This document shows, piece by piece, positions 32,484 through 46,120 of a stretch of DNA of 64,000 nucleotides. Position numbers and translations under genes: made by a program. The stretch is from Cryptomeria japonica (lineage: Eukaryota > Streptophyta > Pinopsida > Cupressales > Cupressaceae), in NCBI RefSeq assembly GCF_030272615.1, contig NC_081411.1:836742136-836806135 (forward strand). The letters are read 5' to 3'. Under the pieces are notes generated by a model. It did not search any database. It was given only the letters and a program-made list of their open reading frames with translations, and was not told where the DNA came from. The stretch's first letter is position 1; every line of letters starts with the position of its first letter.

Positions 32484-33987
32484 TGTTGGCATTCTAATTA
32501 CAATAAGAGATTTTTGGCATTTCAATAAGGATATTGAGAAGGTTGTTGATGATTATGGATATAACTGATTAAGGATGTTTACTGTCTTAATATTATTATT
32601 TTGTCATTGATGTCAAGAAATTGATTTTCTAATTCAGTATGATGTTGCCATATCTTAAGAAGTATGATCTGGTGAGTATAAAGATGTCGGTAAAAGACAC
32701 AGAAAGAATGTGATGAATAAGGGGAGGAATAAGTTATTCAATGGGCAACTATTATCGAGTTAGACAATGATGAGATCATGATGTTTAGATTATTTTGATA
32801 TCCTACATATGTTGTTGATTGTAAGGTTAATACTATACTATGTTACTGAGCAAAGAACCTAGTCGGTAAACCCTAAGGAACCTAGTCGGTAAACCCTAAG
32901 GTTATCGCTATCGGTTAATGAAGGCAGAATGTCTACCGAGTGAAGTTTAGTATTTACCAAGTTGCAACCGAGTAATAATAGAATGCATTGAATGAATAAA
33001 AGCATTATTTAATGAAGGAAGCTGATGAGCTGGTTATGATTAAATGATTGTTACAACGTGTATAAAGGTTGTTAAGGATCTATGGCAAAGGAAAATCGGT
33101 AGGAAGATCTACAGCTCAGATTGAATCACAATACCCTAGCACAAGTTCCAAGAAATGTATGCAAGTTCCAAGATGGGGTAAAACATTTTCAGATCAAAGG
33201 ATACATTGAACCTGGTCAAGTTATAAGATTTGATGGCTATGATTGATCATGGGAAATGTGATCAAGGAGATTAAGTGGTTGGCAAATTGTTTATAAATAA
33301 GGAACTGTTGATGAACAATGTATGCGGGCAAGTGTATGCACAAGGATGCTACATAGTGATTACCGAGCACAGAAGCTTGAAGACCTGTTTTGAATAATAG
33401 AGTATAGAGCCCAACAGATGGACAAGATAAGTCCTATGACTAGATTGTATTGAGCAAATAAGAATCCGCTTCAAAATTTTAGATGTGAAGTTGTAGATAG
33501 ATATTTATTACTGTTATTTTGTAAAGTGACAGAAAATCTCTTAACCAAGTGGACTTAATAGTCTTATTTGTAAAACCCTCTAGCAAGGTGACATTCTGAT
33601 TGAGTGTTTGAAATCCTTTAACAAGGTCACTTCTAACAAGGTGAAGATCCTAACATATCTGAGGGAAATCTCTTAACCGGGTCACATCTAGCAATGTGTT
33701 TGTAATCTTTAACAGGATTTTCTTTTAACCGAGCATACTCTAGAAGAGTATATTTCTTAGTGGGTCCAAAATCCCATAGTGGTTTTTTCCTATTTGGGTT
33801 TCCACATTAAATCTGGTGTTATGAGTGTTATGATGTTTATATGCTTATGAGTTTGCATGTTTAGCAATTTTGGTTATATTGCTAGAGTATATGTTACCAA
33901 GGTTGAATCTGTTATTTTTATGGAAGATTAAGTTTGTATGATTCACCCCCCCCTCTCATCTTATTAGCTAGGCATCTGTACTTAACA
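32484..33987 (+). repeat. E5 LTR copy A (1,504 bp), inside the CACTA
   Basis: It starts TGTTGGCATTCTAATT and ends CTTAACA. On its left is gacaaagggagat, a polypurine tract. On its right is TTAAGTATCAGAAC, a decayed primer site. It has the core motif (33778-33803) and poly-C motif (33942-33958) of the E1-E3 LTRs and the recurring cctctagcaaggtgac motifs. A shorter copy lies at 58031-59167. No internal coding region belongs to it. Confidence 0.75.
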
Positions 33988-34001
33988 TTAAGTATCAGAA
34001 C

Positions 34002-34499
34002 TATCAAAGACAATATGGGAGTTCATTATACCCAGCAACTTGGGGTGTTGTTGTTCATGTTGGCTCTATTGGACCTTGCAATTAAGATTCAATATACATT
34101 ATTCAATAAGATTAATTGTGCAACATAATGAAATATTGAAAAGTGTGTTATCTTATTGAGCTTTGCTTGGTTTTGAGAATAGTTTAATATTCTCTACTTA
34201 ACAGGGCCAACCATGTGAAGGTGGAAGCTCATTTGGCCCCTCCCCCCCTAACATCACTCTAAATTCCCTGTTAACATCTTATAACATTCATTCATTCATT
34301 CATTCTACCATTAATAAAATATAGCATTCATTCATTAATATCACATAACATTCATTAACACATAATACTGATTAACATTGATTAACACACAACATTCATT
34401 AATATTAATTAACACATATCATCCATAACCATTAATTAGCACATAATTACATTCACTAACACATAAAAATTAGTCATTATCAAATAAGTTAGATTACAA
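34002..34499. repeat. Spacer with cattaacaca-type microrepeats
   Basis: 34280-34460 is a degenerate array of motifs like taacattcattaacacata. The remainder shows nothing recognisable. Confidence 0.5.
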
Positions 34500-35995
34500 T
34501 CATTTCTTTCTTTGTTTTTTCTTTGAAGCTATGAAAAGACTAAGTGGAACATTAGTTTCTTCATCATTTCCCCCCTCTGTAGATGTTCCACCAACTGCTC
34601 GTGATCTTGATGTATGCCTAGTCCTATACTGAGGACAAGGACACTGAAGCGAAGGGGGGTCCTCTGCAATAACAAAGAAATGGGTTAAATTCAATTTTTT
34701 TTAATTATTGTTACAAGTATTTCATTAATCTAGAGAACATAATTGTTGTGCTCTTTACCTGATGGGGCCACATCATTTTGTGTAGCCTCAACCTCAACAT
34801 GCTAAACACCCTCTAGATCATCTGGAGTTGAAATACTAAAGGTTACATTAATGCTAAACACCAATTGCAATTATATTTGTGTAAAGCAATAATAGTGGTC
34901 CTCTTTACCTGAGTGGGGAACATCATGTTCTTGATGTTGTGTACCCAGATCATGCTCCACTTGCTCACCACCGACTACATGCTCTAAAATATTAACAAAA
35001 AAGGTTACATTAATTACTACTCTAATTACAAATTAAGATGTTTAATTGTATTAATAGCTAAATAAATAAATTTGAATAGCAAATGAATACCTCCACTACT
35101 AGGATGCACATCTAGACATTCATGTGCAAGTGGTGTTTCACAATTAGCAGGCTGCATTCCAATGACATGCACATTGTTATTATTGCTTGCTTATTTAAAA
35201 CAAATATAGTCACTTTATGTTGGAACTCAACATCAATTAGATTATTGGTAAAGTATTCAATTTGAAAAAACCTCCATTTAGCATATTTACCCATGTGACG
35301 GATGCACTCGAATGTTGTGTATGCCCACTCAATTCTCGTAGCTGATCAGCCATGGCTGAATAGCCTTGCTAGTAGGAAATTCTCTTGTCATCTTCTATGG
35401 GTGCTCTATTGAATTCAGAGCCCTGCATTTTTTCTTGGTACCATGAATTTTGCTTGCATTGTTTGATAAAAAAAAAATGTTTGCAATTAATTAATATTTT
35501 GATGCAATATTTCGTTTACATGAGATACTTACAATTCATGCAGTAATTTTCATGTAACCACTAGAGCTGAGTTTGTGTTGCCCGTGCTTTTCTTGCCTTG
35601 CCTTGGTTGCCTTTGACGTGTCACTCAGTCTATAAAAAGTTTGAAATATGTTAGATTATATAAATATAAATATTAATTAATTAGTACATAATTACATTCT
35701 TAATAGTATCCTGTACCTTCTTCTGGCATCTAGTGGTGTATTTCCTTTTTCCTTTCAATTTTCTCCTTGGCATCCAAAATCAGATCCTTCCACTCCCTCT
35801 TTGGAATCATGGGGGGACGCTCGTACTTTAGGTTCCTCTCCAAATGGGTCCTGTATTGTCCCTCACATACTTTAGATATGTGCCAGCTTTTTCAAGGAGC
35901 TTGGTTTTGTCAAAGGTGTCATTTCCAAACCAGTCAACCATTTGGTTTGTCAATTCATCTTTTAACCTTTTTTCTTGGTCATTCCACCTTTTAAA
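34500..35995 (-). pseudogene. CACTA second gene, Transposase_24 (Ptta/En/Spm) family
   Basis: On the minus strand 35995-35700 encodes RLKDELTNQMVDWFGN, DKTKLLEKAGTYLKYVRD and, after a frameshift near 35860, HLERNLKYERPPMIPKREWK, blocks I know from plant Transposase_24 proteins next to CACTA tnp2 genes. A further exon at about 35636-35530 gives KATKARQEKHGQHKLSSSGY, matching the family's KQ..TGGSKSFA-type segment, with plausible splice sites on both sides. Downstream minus-strand segments to 34500 may be C-terminal exons. It is a probable TNPA-like DNA-binding partner of tnp2, decayed. Confidence 0.65.
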
Positions 35996-36199
35996 GCAAA
36001 AACAAACCTGTTAGACTCAAAAATGAACTAAAGCTACATTTATTACACTTCAAGAAATGGATCAAAGGAAAAATATTCTAGGAATGATATGAAATCAAAA
36101 GTGGATTAGGGTTAGTTCACATATGATGTACCACCTTTTACGTATGGTGGGCCCAAATATCTGCAATGCAATATCACTAAGATGTTTATAGAAAATATC

Positions 36200-39100
36200 A
36201 TTGCCTACAAAAAATTCATGGGATCATTAGTCCAAAACTAATCCAGAATGTTGACAACATTCAATCCATACCGTCATCCAATAAAGATTGTTTGCAATAT
36301 ACAAATGTAGTGCATCCCACTCTCGACCAACTGTACAAAAAATAAATAGATATCTTACAATCAATTTATTTTGAAGATTAAGAATTAATTAACTACAATA
36401 ACATCTTATAATTACCTCTCACTTTCCTCAATCTACCTTTCCTCGTCAAGTACTCCCCTTTGAATTTGTTAATGGTGTTGGGATCCCAAATGTGATCCAC
36501 GTGGATCTTTACTACAAACTTAGGGAGATATTTAGAAATGTACACCATAGTCTGGTATACCATATATCCCTCCACCATAGAACCCTCAGGATGTGCTCTT
36601 TGTCGAACCAAAGCCTTCAAAAATTTCAAGTGCCTCTCAACCATCCACATTGACCTAGTGTGTACAGGTCCACACAATTCAATCTCCTCAACTTGGTGTA
36701 TGAGGTAGTGTTCTTGTGCATTGAAAAAAGCTAGAGGTGGACACTTTTGCATTTCACACATTAAATGAGGAATTTTTCTCTTCCAATATTTTATATCATC
36801 TTTATGGATTTCTTTACATGACAACCACCTACAAGGTATTCAAGATGCAAAAAAATATATTACATAACAAGTAAAACAAATCGCAAATATAATATCTATA
36901 CAACTAACTAAACAAATATCACTACTTACCTCATGTATTTTCCAAGATCATATATGACTTGCTTGACATTATTGTCGAAGTCGTCTTGGAGAGATAGAGG
37001 TAGAACGTACTGCAACAATTATAAAATTATCTTTTCATTTTTTTGTAATATAATGAAAAGTACACGTACAGGCAGTACTTAAATACATATTAAAAACACA
37101 AGAGTGTGAATTACCTTAATAAAGGTATGCCAATCATGCATTTTCATCCCTGGCCCAAATTCACTTTTCTTTGATATGAGATTGTTTATGTTCGCAACAA
37201 ATCTTGTGGGAAATCAAATTTTTTGTATGAATTATTTTATAGCATTGCTTTGCTGATCCGTTAATAACCAAGGAAGCTCACTTATATTAATCTGGTCTCC
37301 ATGGCTATTTGATTGAATGACATTTATCATTGCATGATTGGAATCTTGAATGTCACTACATATTTTGACAATTTTTTCTTTGTCATGCCTTCCATCCAAT
37401 ATTTTCCATACTATCTCTATTATATTCTTTCCAATATGCATACTAGCAAACAAATGAACAATTTGTAACTGCTCGTAGTAGGGCAACCTACTAAATTGTC
37501 AGGGATAACTTTTTAGTCCCTTAGGAAGGTGGTCATTTATGCCTTCGCGACCTTCATGATCATCAATCACATCATCAGTAAACAAAACAAAATAGAAAAG
37601 ATGTTTTATGACAAACCAATAGACGGAATGACATTACCTTGATGATTAATTCTATTATATTCCAACTTCCACAGGTGAGGTGTCATTCTTCGTGGCTTTG
37701 ATGTATTCTCTTCTTTCCCATTGAAAAGATGTTTTTTAGTATTTCGATACTTATGATTTTTGTGGAGAAAGTGCCTATACTCATCAAACACTTGCTTTCA
37801 TAAACTTTTTGAATGACGAGATTTCATATTTGGACCACAAACAGGATGTGCAAATTTTCCCTTTGTTTGAAGACCTACAAGATAATGTATAATTGGATTA
37901 AATATGATAATTTTTTGAATTATAATGTTCATGCACAACTTAAACACTATAACATACCACAAAAATGTGTTAGCCCTAGGGCACCGTGTATTGTCCATAG
38001 AAGCATCGCATGGAATTGAAATAGTCTTTGTCCTATTGGTCTAGAGACATCATACATAGTGACACCATTGCATAACTCCAGCAACTCATCGATAAGAGGC
38101 TCGATATACACATTCATACCTTTAACTTGGTACTTACCTAATCGAATGAACAAAAACATTACATAATTATTATGACCATTTTACTGCAATATTTATAATT
38201 AAATTTAGATGACTATATTTGAATGATAAAATACCTGGAACAATCATTGCCAACATTATGTGCTCCCTCTTTATTGACATCCATGGAGGAATGTTATTGT
38301 TGATAACAAAAACAGGCCACACTGAGTAAACAAATCTCATCTCTCCAAATGGATTGACACTGTCTACTACCAATGAAAGCCTGAGATTATGAGGTTCTTC
38401 TTTAAAGTGTGGCCACTTTTCCTCTATGTCCATAAATGTTGAACCATCTACAGGCATTCGAATAATGTCATCTCAACTTCTATTACATGCATGGTAATCC
38501 ATAAATTGTGCCAAGCTAGTGCACTTGAATAATCATTGCATACGTGGAATAATGGGAATATAGCGAAGAACCTTGCAAGGAACCCTTTTTGTTATTTGAT
38601 CTATTTGATATCTATTGATATGGCATTCAGGGTATTCTATTCAAAATTCATGTTGTTTGTGATATATAATATGACCATTGGGACAAGCATCTATTGCTTG
38701 ATACTCCATTCCAATATCTTTCATAATGGCAGATAATTCTCGGTATGAGCGAGGTAGAATATTTGATGGTGGTAACAAAAACTCACCTATGAATCTACAA
38801 TGAAAAAATATAATTTGTTATAATAAAGAATATTAATGGTACAACATGATTCATAGTTTATTATGACATATATGACATACCTTAACATACGTGACATTGT
38901 TATGTTGGATAAACCATTCATAACCTTCAAGTTCACCAACAACAATATAACAGAGAGAAGATTTTCCTGTGAGCCTTCGTAAAGGGCCTCAAATGCCTTC
39001 TCAAGTAGAGGGACATCATGAACAACATCAAGGTCATCTTCATCATCATGATCAACTGCACGAGTACTAAATGTGTCATGGATCAATGTATTTATACCAT

Positions 39101-39557
39101 CATCTTCAATTGTGTTTTCTAGCTCATGATCATCATCTTCCATGTGATCATTATCTTCAGCTTCAATATTCACACCTCCATGTTCATCCACTTCAAAAAC
39201 CATATTCTCAGGGTTGTGTTGATCCATACCATGTGCTCTAGGGTGATCGACCTATATAAAATTGATAAACATAAATAAACCATGATCATGATCTCATCAT
39301 CACGTGATTTATTATATATATAAATTGTCAAAATGATATAATGAAAAACTTACCAATGGATGATAATCATGTCCACCTTCAATATGACCATGCAGCCTAC
39401 AATGTTTCTTCATTGTTTTGATTAGAAGTCTTCTAGTCTTTAACCCCTTACAAATTTTGCATGGACATTAACATTTTCCATCACCTTTTCTTTTCAAGTT
39501 AGACCACAATCTAGCAATTGTCTCCTTATTTTGTTGTTCATTGATATTGTATGACAT
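36200..39557 (-). pseudogene. CACTA transposase gene (tnp2 family, with DUF4218), multi-exon
   Basis: The start ATG 39557 (MSYNINEQQNKET) begins a transposase-associated zinc-binding exon (CPCKICKGL, KKHCRLHGH) ending at a GTAAGT donor. Exon 2 (about 39250-38882) is the acidic linker. Exon 3 (about 38790-38238) has the tnp2 blocks YQAIDACPNGHIIY, PCKVLRY and, after a stop, PVDGSTFMDIEEKWPHF, RLSLVVDSVNPFGE and VFVINNNIPPWM. Exons at 38120-37960, 37880-37606 and 37490-37140 continue (NVYIEPLIDELLEL, HLFASMHIGKN). Exon 36830-36400 is DUF4218 (IELCGPVHTRSMWMVERHL). Stops near 38480, 37600 and elsewhere suggest it is no longer functional. It would cut and paste the CACTA ends. Confidence 0.85.
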
Positions 39558-39839
39558 GGTCTTTCTTCACAAGCAAGAAAATAGAAATTATCATAATTGA
39601 ACAAAGCATCTTATTGACTTTAGATTTCTAGTTTGCTTATGGTACATCACAGAACATGGAAAACAAGAAATACTCAATAAATAATAGGATTCATTGATCT
39701 AGTATTATCACAATCTACACTTGGCCTTCAATATTTTCTCCTCCTAGCACTGTTTATCCATTACCTATCAAGTACAGAACTCTAAAACCCATGGCTATTA
39801 AAATACATAAGACAACATTGTAACATCTTATAATCATCT

Positions 39840-40823
39840 ATTATAAAACCAAAGCACTTGGGAGTGATTCTTTTGTTTGTCACAGTCTAGGAAAATGGTG
39901 TCTACTAGAGCCTTGAATAACTGACTAGAAAGATTTTTAATTCCTTTTTTCTTTTTCCTTCTGATTTTTTCACTGTCACTTCCATCCTCCGAGTTAGATG
40001 CCCTCACCCTTTTCTTTCTTCTTGTTTTTTCATACTCATTGTCATGCTTTGAATTATTTTTCTTTCTTGGCGACTCCTTACTACTCTCACTGTTCACTCT
40101 TAAAATATTAGTCTGATGTATTAGAATCTGATGAACCTGATAAACTAGAAGAATCATCATTAGAGGTAGATTCATCTAACTTAGGAATAGAATTTTGCTG
40201 CTACATTGCAAGCCTTGGCATATTCTTCAAATACTCATGTAAACTCTCAGTGATACCACCAATACCAATAGAAGTAAAAAAATTGATAGCAAACCATGAA
40301 TTTTTGGGATTGTCCTTTGGAGAAATTGAATCAAAAGACTCTTGCATTGTTGGATCATTCAACCTTTCATTAAGCAACAATATACCAAGCTGCTTTGCCA
40401 GCTCCTACAAGAGAATCTTTATAAAAATACAAGAAGAGGAAGTAGTATCTTCCTCTGTCAGATGTATATAAGCAAGACAATGCCATGGAAGAGCATCTGT
40501 GCCAAGTAAGTTGGCAAAAAACTTTGCAACATTACATAGTTTATTTGTTTCTAGTCTGTGTATCATAGAATATCAAGTTGTACAAAACACTTATCAAAAA
40601 ATTCCTCATAAATTTTATTGATCATACAAAATCTTTGGCCAAGAAGACCATAATAACAAAGGTATGTTCTCTCTTGACCAGGTTCAAGCTTGATCTTTAG
40701 TAGCTTATGACTAGCTTCCTCAAAATCAACACTTGACATGATTGTCAAATAAATTGTACGTCTTAAATTGACCAAGTTTGTCTCTTTCTCATCCTGTATT
40801 CTCAGTGCTTCCTCACCTTCCTC

Positions 40824-40865
<42 letters not shown>

Positions 40866-41957
40866 TGAATCATTACCCGAATCATTCTCCCCTTCTGCTT
40901 CATCTGAAGAAGCATCTCCAAGGATATCTTTCTTCAGTTTTTCATAGGTTGCTTCATGCTCTAAGAAATCAGAATCTGGCTTGAAAACATCCAAACCAAC
41001 TTCTTGATCAAGTTCATCTTCTAGGAAAACTTCATGTGTTAACTAATCTGGACGCACAGCTGAATGACCCTCGAACTTAGCTTTGCAAATTGCAAAATGG
41101 CCTTCAATAAAAAATTGTACTCATTTGTCAATTTCCCCCTCATGGAGAATACCTCTAAATCTTTCAAAAATCCCATAGAGACCTTTGGGTGAGAGGTCTT
41201 GCAACAAAGAACCACATTCTTTCATGAACCCAACAACAACCTCTACACTATCATCTGTGGGGTTCTCTAGTAAAAGGGTGAGAAGTTCCAAGGCAATTAT
41301 CTCATGTGCAACTTGTTGATTCACTAAATGAGCTATGAATTTGGCTACTGCTATCAACATGTGCTTGTCATTGCATTTGTATGCCCTCTTAAGCTACAAA
41401 ATAATTCTTCGCAAAAGTAGATTGCCAACTTCAGGAAACTTTGTATTTACCATAGCAGCCAACGCAACAAAAACATCTGTAAATCCAGGGGATGCCATTT
41501 GGGATTTCATACAAGACCTACAAAATAGACCCCTCCCATGGATGAGATTCTCTACAAATAACTCTAGAATGGTGTTCTTGATGTTAGATGCATTTACCTT
41601 GTTTACTAACCCATTGATACTCTTCCGAAGGGCATCCCATGTCATGCACTGGAATTCCACACTACTCTTGTCTTCCACATCTTTCATCATTTGAGCTAGC
41701 TTAAATGGGGGAATGTAAACACCCCCACTTCTTCCAACACCCTTCTCAGCTCCTCTTACAGTACCTTTTCCATTCCCATTCTGAGATGGAGAAGACACAA
41801 CATCATAAATTTTCACTTCCACTGCCTCTCTGTCCCTCTTGTTTCTAGAAGCCCCTTTACCACTTAATTTGTGCTTATTTTTGTACATAAACCCATCAGG
41901 AAGCATGAGTTCTTGCATATAAGATCGCCCAAATATTTTACAGTTATTTTTCATCAA
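39840..41957 (-). pseudogene. CWC22: CWC22 splicing-factor pseudogene, intronless
   Basis: Minus-strand frames reproduce the spliceosomal MIF4G/MA3 protein CWC22 from just before the MIF4G domain. 41957-41394 carries GGVYIPPFKLAQMMKDVEDK, WDALRKSINGLVNKVNA and GRGLFCRSCMKSQMASPGF. 41390-41121 carries [20 protein letters not shown] and [20 protein letters not shown]. 40994-40563 carries the acidic D-rich linker, NLVNLRRTIYLTIMSSVDFE and GLLGQRFCMIN. 40572-40190 carries [20 protein letters not shown] and ESLHEYLKNMPRLAM. 40140-39840 is a basic tail. Stops and frameshifts separate the pieces. Domains run on with no intron, as in a retroposed copy. About 13 residues seem missing between KLEPGQE and RTYL. 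Confidence 0.88.
40825..40865. repeat. (TCA)n microsatellite in the CWC22 pseudogene
   Basis: About thirteen trinucleotide units encode a run of Asp on the minus strand, within the normally acidic linker of CWC22. Confidence 0.9.
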
Positions 41958-42787
41958 GATTCCCTCAGAAGCTGGTAGATCCTGCTTCCATACTTTAATT
42001 CTATTTTCTCAAAGGACAATCCTAAAAATCCATGCATTGCAAACAACTTTTTACACCTTTGTTGGTTGTGGTGGCATCATAGAGAGTTTACATCAATAAA
42101 TGAAGAACATGCCAATGCTTTTAATGTAGCAGTAGAAGTCTATCTCTTATTCAATATCTGTAGTGAAACCCCCATGATCTTTTGTTGGAGTAGAATTTGT
42201 TATATTCTAGAAAGGGTCTTATCCTTTGTTGATGGGATATTCATCTACCTCAAGAAATAACTGTTCTTTTCTCCAACAAGAAGTGGAACTAAATGAAGAT
42301 CTAGCACCATGAAATGAATCCTCAAAAGGATTACTATAGTTAGTTTTGGTAGATAATGATCTGGGTAAAATACTAATGTGGCTTTAGGAAACATTATGTA
42401 CTATCTTAGCATACTCTAACAAATTTGGTGCGACATGCTACATCCAATTAAGTCTCCATTGGTATCTCTATTGTGTTTATGGATTGGGATTCAATGTACT
42501 CTTTTTATAAATAGATTTTACTTTCAACTGAGGAGGTTTGTATGTACTTACTTGTCTTTCGATTGTATCCCTATTTCAAGAATTTCTTCTATCAACAAAT
42601 CATTTATTGTAAGTTGTACAAGTGGAAGCTTGAACATGCCTTCCATGCTAGCCTTGTTGATACATTCAACACCATCTTGTGCAACAAATCTTTAGAACTC
42701 CATGATTTCATTGAAGAGTGAGTAGTAGGGACAATCTAGGACACTTATAGAGGTTTTGCAAGAGAGATAAATAGACCTAAATATTAT
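41958..42787. other. Spacer between CWC22 pseudogene and E4
   Basis: A short minus-strand continuation (…LPASEGIL just before 41957) may be part of the CWC22 copy or of a fused sequence. Otherwise no feature is supported. Confidence 0.4.
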
Positions 42788-44428
42788 TGTGTGGGAGAAA
42801 AAGTGACACTAAGCAAACATGCCCTAATCTCACTTTCAACCACACACTTGTGGAATACGAAAGAGCCTAGAGGTATCACACAATTGGCTACTTATTCTTG
42901 TGGAAGAGAGAGCCACGGGCTACCTATTAGGATTTCTATTCCTTTGTTGTAATTGAAAGATAAAATGATGCAAGTTCAATTCCTAACCCCAAAATGCAAG
43001 TATGAACTAATGACAAGATTGCAAAATTGAACTTAAACAATGGAAAGCTGTAAATACAAGGATAAGACAAGAATGAAAATGTGTACCCGGAGTTAAAATT
43101 TGACTGAAAATGTTCGGGACGGGGGTGCGGGCGCCACTGTCCTGATTTTGCCCCTGAAATTGCTCCGAAAACTACTGTTTTGCACTCTGGAAAAAGCTAT
43201 CAAAAATGCTGAAAATGCTGTCTGTCAGGAGGACCAGGGCGCCCAGCGCCCCTGTCCTAGGGACCAGGGAACCCAGCGCCCCTGTCCTGGTCTTTTGCTC
43301 TGCGATTTGGTGTGAAGTTCGGTCTCCGTCTGCTTCTTCCGGATCTGTAACTTGCGGCGTCGTCCGAATTCCGAAACCTGCACTTATATCTGAAAAGGTG
43401 TGGTGGGTGGTTATATAGGGTTTTGCCTTAGTCAAACCCCCACCTCGGTGATTTCCACCTCCACGAATAGCCAAGTTGTATTGTAAAATGTATTGTGTGT
43501 GCAGACCTAGTGTGTGTGCAAGGTCCTTAAATGCAAGAAAGCAAACTAGAGCAACCTAGAAAGTAAACCCTAATTGCTTGTAAATGATAATGTAAATGCT
43601 CTAAATCAAGATGCAAAGTGATCTAAAGCATGAATGAAGGATATATTGAAGCTTATGCAAAGACATGAAAACAACATGAAATCATACCCAACCCTCAAGG
43701 GAGGAGTACAAGCCAATCTTCAGTCGGTATTCTCCTATTGTTCTTCAATGTCTTCCAAGCCCTAAATGGATAAATGAAATTGATAAATGCTTGATAGAAG
43801 GATGTTGAATGTTGTTGAAGTCTTCAAAGATCTGCTCTTTCGCTGCATATAAGGTCCTTGAAAGCCAAAATTTTGATCCTTTCAAATGAAGAAAGAGAGC
43901 TCTTATATATGAAACCCTAGGTCTTAATTTCAACTTTTGGCCGACCTAGAGATTGAATATCCCACCAATTTCTTGGGGTTAAGCTTTATTTTATGATTGG
44001 GTCATGCTCCTAAAATTTCGGGAAAAATGTCTAGGACCATGTGCACGCCGGGCGCCATGGTCCCGACAACTTTTCACCAAATTTTCAGGGCCATCGTATA
44101 TGATGATTTTAGAGAGAATCCCGAAGTTACAGGTGATTTTGAGATGTTTTGACCCCCGAAATCAAGCCCCCAAGTTCAAAATAGGACCTAATTAGGGTTT
44201 TTGATTAAATGATGTATTGGAAGAATAAAATGAAAGGGGCACACTTTAATGAAAGGGCCCAACTTTATGATGTGGGAGATGATGAAATAGGACCTTAGAC
44301 CTAATTAATTTAATTAATTAAGTGCTAAGGGGAAATGCAATGCAAAATGCAAAATGTGCCAAGGCGGGTGCTAAACTAGGTGTGAAATTGTACCACCCTA
44401 GCAAGTGCATACAATTTACGATGCTACA
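42788..44428 (-). repeat. E4 3' LTR (1,641 bp)
   Basis: Partner of 49372-51044. It contains two copies of a 30-base GC-rich minisatellite (43231-43290), starting ggaccagggcgcccagcgcc. Confidence 0.93.
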
Positions 44429-46120
44429 TTTAGCCCCCACTTTAGCGGTCATATGAACACTATGTGCATATGCAAGCTAAAGTACAGAAAAGTAAACATT
44501 ATTTGAAAAAGGATATATCCATAAATTGTCGGACGAAGCCCCCAGCGGTATCTGCAGTACACAGTTAGGAACCGCACCCTACAAAACACACGTTAGATCA
44601 CAAAATCACCTAATGCTTACTAAGGAAGGTGATGAAAATTCGAGGGTAGCTATATGCCCCCCCCTATTTTGGCTTGCTAATTTTAGTGAGTTGAAATAGG
44701 GTATCATGTTTACCACTTCGAATTGTTAAAGAAAATTGATGACAAATGCTCACAAGAAGATTTGATATGAGATCAAAAACTAATGGAGAATCATTTGGTA
44801 AGAAAGAGGCCTAAATCTCAATTCCAACACAACAAAGAGTGTGAGGATTTGAGAGTTCTCTAACACAAGATGAAGGATGTAAATGGAAACAAAATGCAAA
44901 GGAGAAGTAAAGAAAGGAAAAAAGCATGAATACACACATTGGTGATCCATGAGAAGAATAGTGAGAGAGAAAACATGGACTTCTCGCCCCTAGATCTTGT
45001 CTAGGTGATCCATGGGAAAAAGGACATGGAAAACTAGCCCCTAGAGTCTGTCTAGGTGATCCATGTAAGGGAGGAGAGTGAGAAAGTCTAGCCTTATGCC
45101 GCTAGTTCCACTCCACCTCATGCATGTGTGTGTAAGTGAGGTTAGAAACATCTCATAGGAGTCTATGCCCGAGTATGCTACAACCTGTATATGTATAGTA
45201 CAAAAGCATGACATCTCGCTCTAAGAGTTTGTGCTCTGGTTCCGAGAATAATCACCTTGCATAAAAGAAAAATGGAGACATCTCGCTCTAAGAGTCTGTG
45301 CTCTGGTTCCGAGAATGACCCATTGCTCAAAAAGTGTAATGTTTATGTCATAAGCAAAGTAGAACAAGGATACCTACCTTCATCACAAAAGAAGATACCC
45401 CAAAAATGCAACAATGTCATAGATCCAAGCAAGAGAGTTTTGCACTCTTTAAGCAAGGATAAGATAGTTGAAAAAGGGATGTCTTGTAGTATGTGTAAAG
45501 GAGATCCTTAGAGGAGAAGAGATCTTTGTACAAAAGACACCTATCCCCGAGAGGAATTGTCTTAGACAAATATAACATCTTCTAGAATACGACAAAGAAG
45601 AGAATAAGAATGCAATACTTCCTTCTTTTGCGAGGTGAAAGTGATTCTTAATGAAGGATGACGCTCTTTTTAACCCAATTAGGAGAGTGAATTTGTTATG
45701 GATGTATTTTACCAAGTGCAAAAGAGGTTGTAGTCAAGGACTTACACCTCTTGTAAGAGAGAATCCTTGAACAAACAACAACAAATGCGTACAAGGCATA
45801 ACATCAAGTAATAAAGTTCACACCATCCATGAAATAGGAAAAAGTGGATCCTTAGATAAAAATAAGGAAAGATCATTGCCTCCCAAGGATAAGGATAATG
45901 AGAAGGACTTACACAATCTTATAGGGAGAGATTTGGACATAAGCAAAAGAAGAGATGTATGAAATCACTCTTGTCCCCATAGGAACAAGAAAATTAGGCT
46001 ATTATGTTGCTTCAAAAAATATGATTGCACTTGAAATTGTACCATCATGAATGACAATGAGCCCCCAGTAAACGAGCTACCAATGTCACATAATGATGAG
46101 AAACATAATAGCCATTAATG
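44429..46120 (-). other. E4 3' non-coding interior
   Basis: The polypurine tract lies at 44429-44443 (complement of tttagcccccacttt). No long frame exists. Short repeats include two copies of catctcgctctaagag (near 45212 and 45279) with gtgctctggttccgagaat, and three copies of ctaggtgatccatg-like motifs near 44946-45065. Confidence 0.6.

Noticed and set aside
34230-42000. A second, smaller CACTA element with its own ends around the transposase genes
   Set aside because: I searched by eye for CACTA/TAGTG termini with a matching three-base duplication around the genes and found none; the outer ends at 23166 and 53011 explain the genes.
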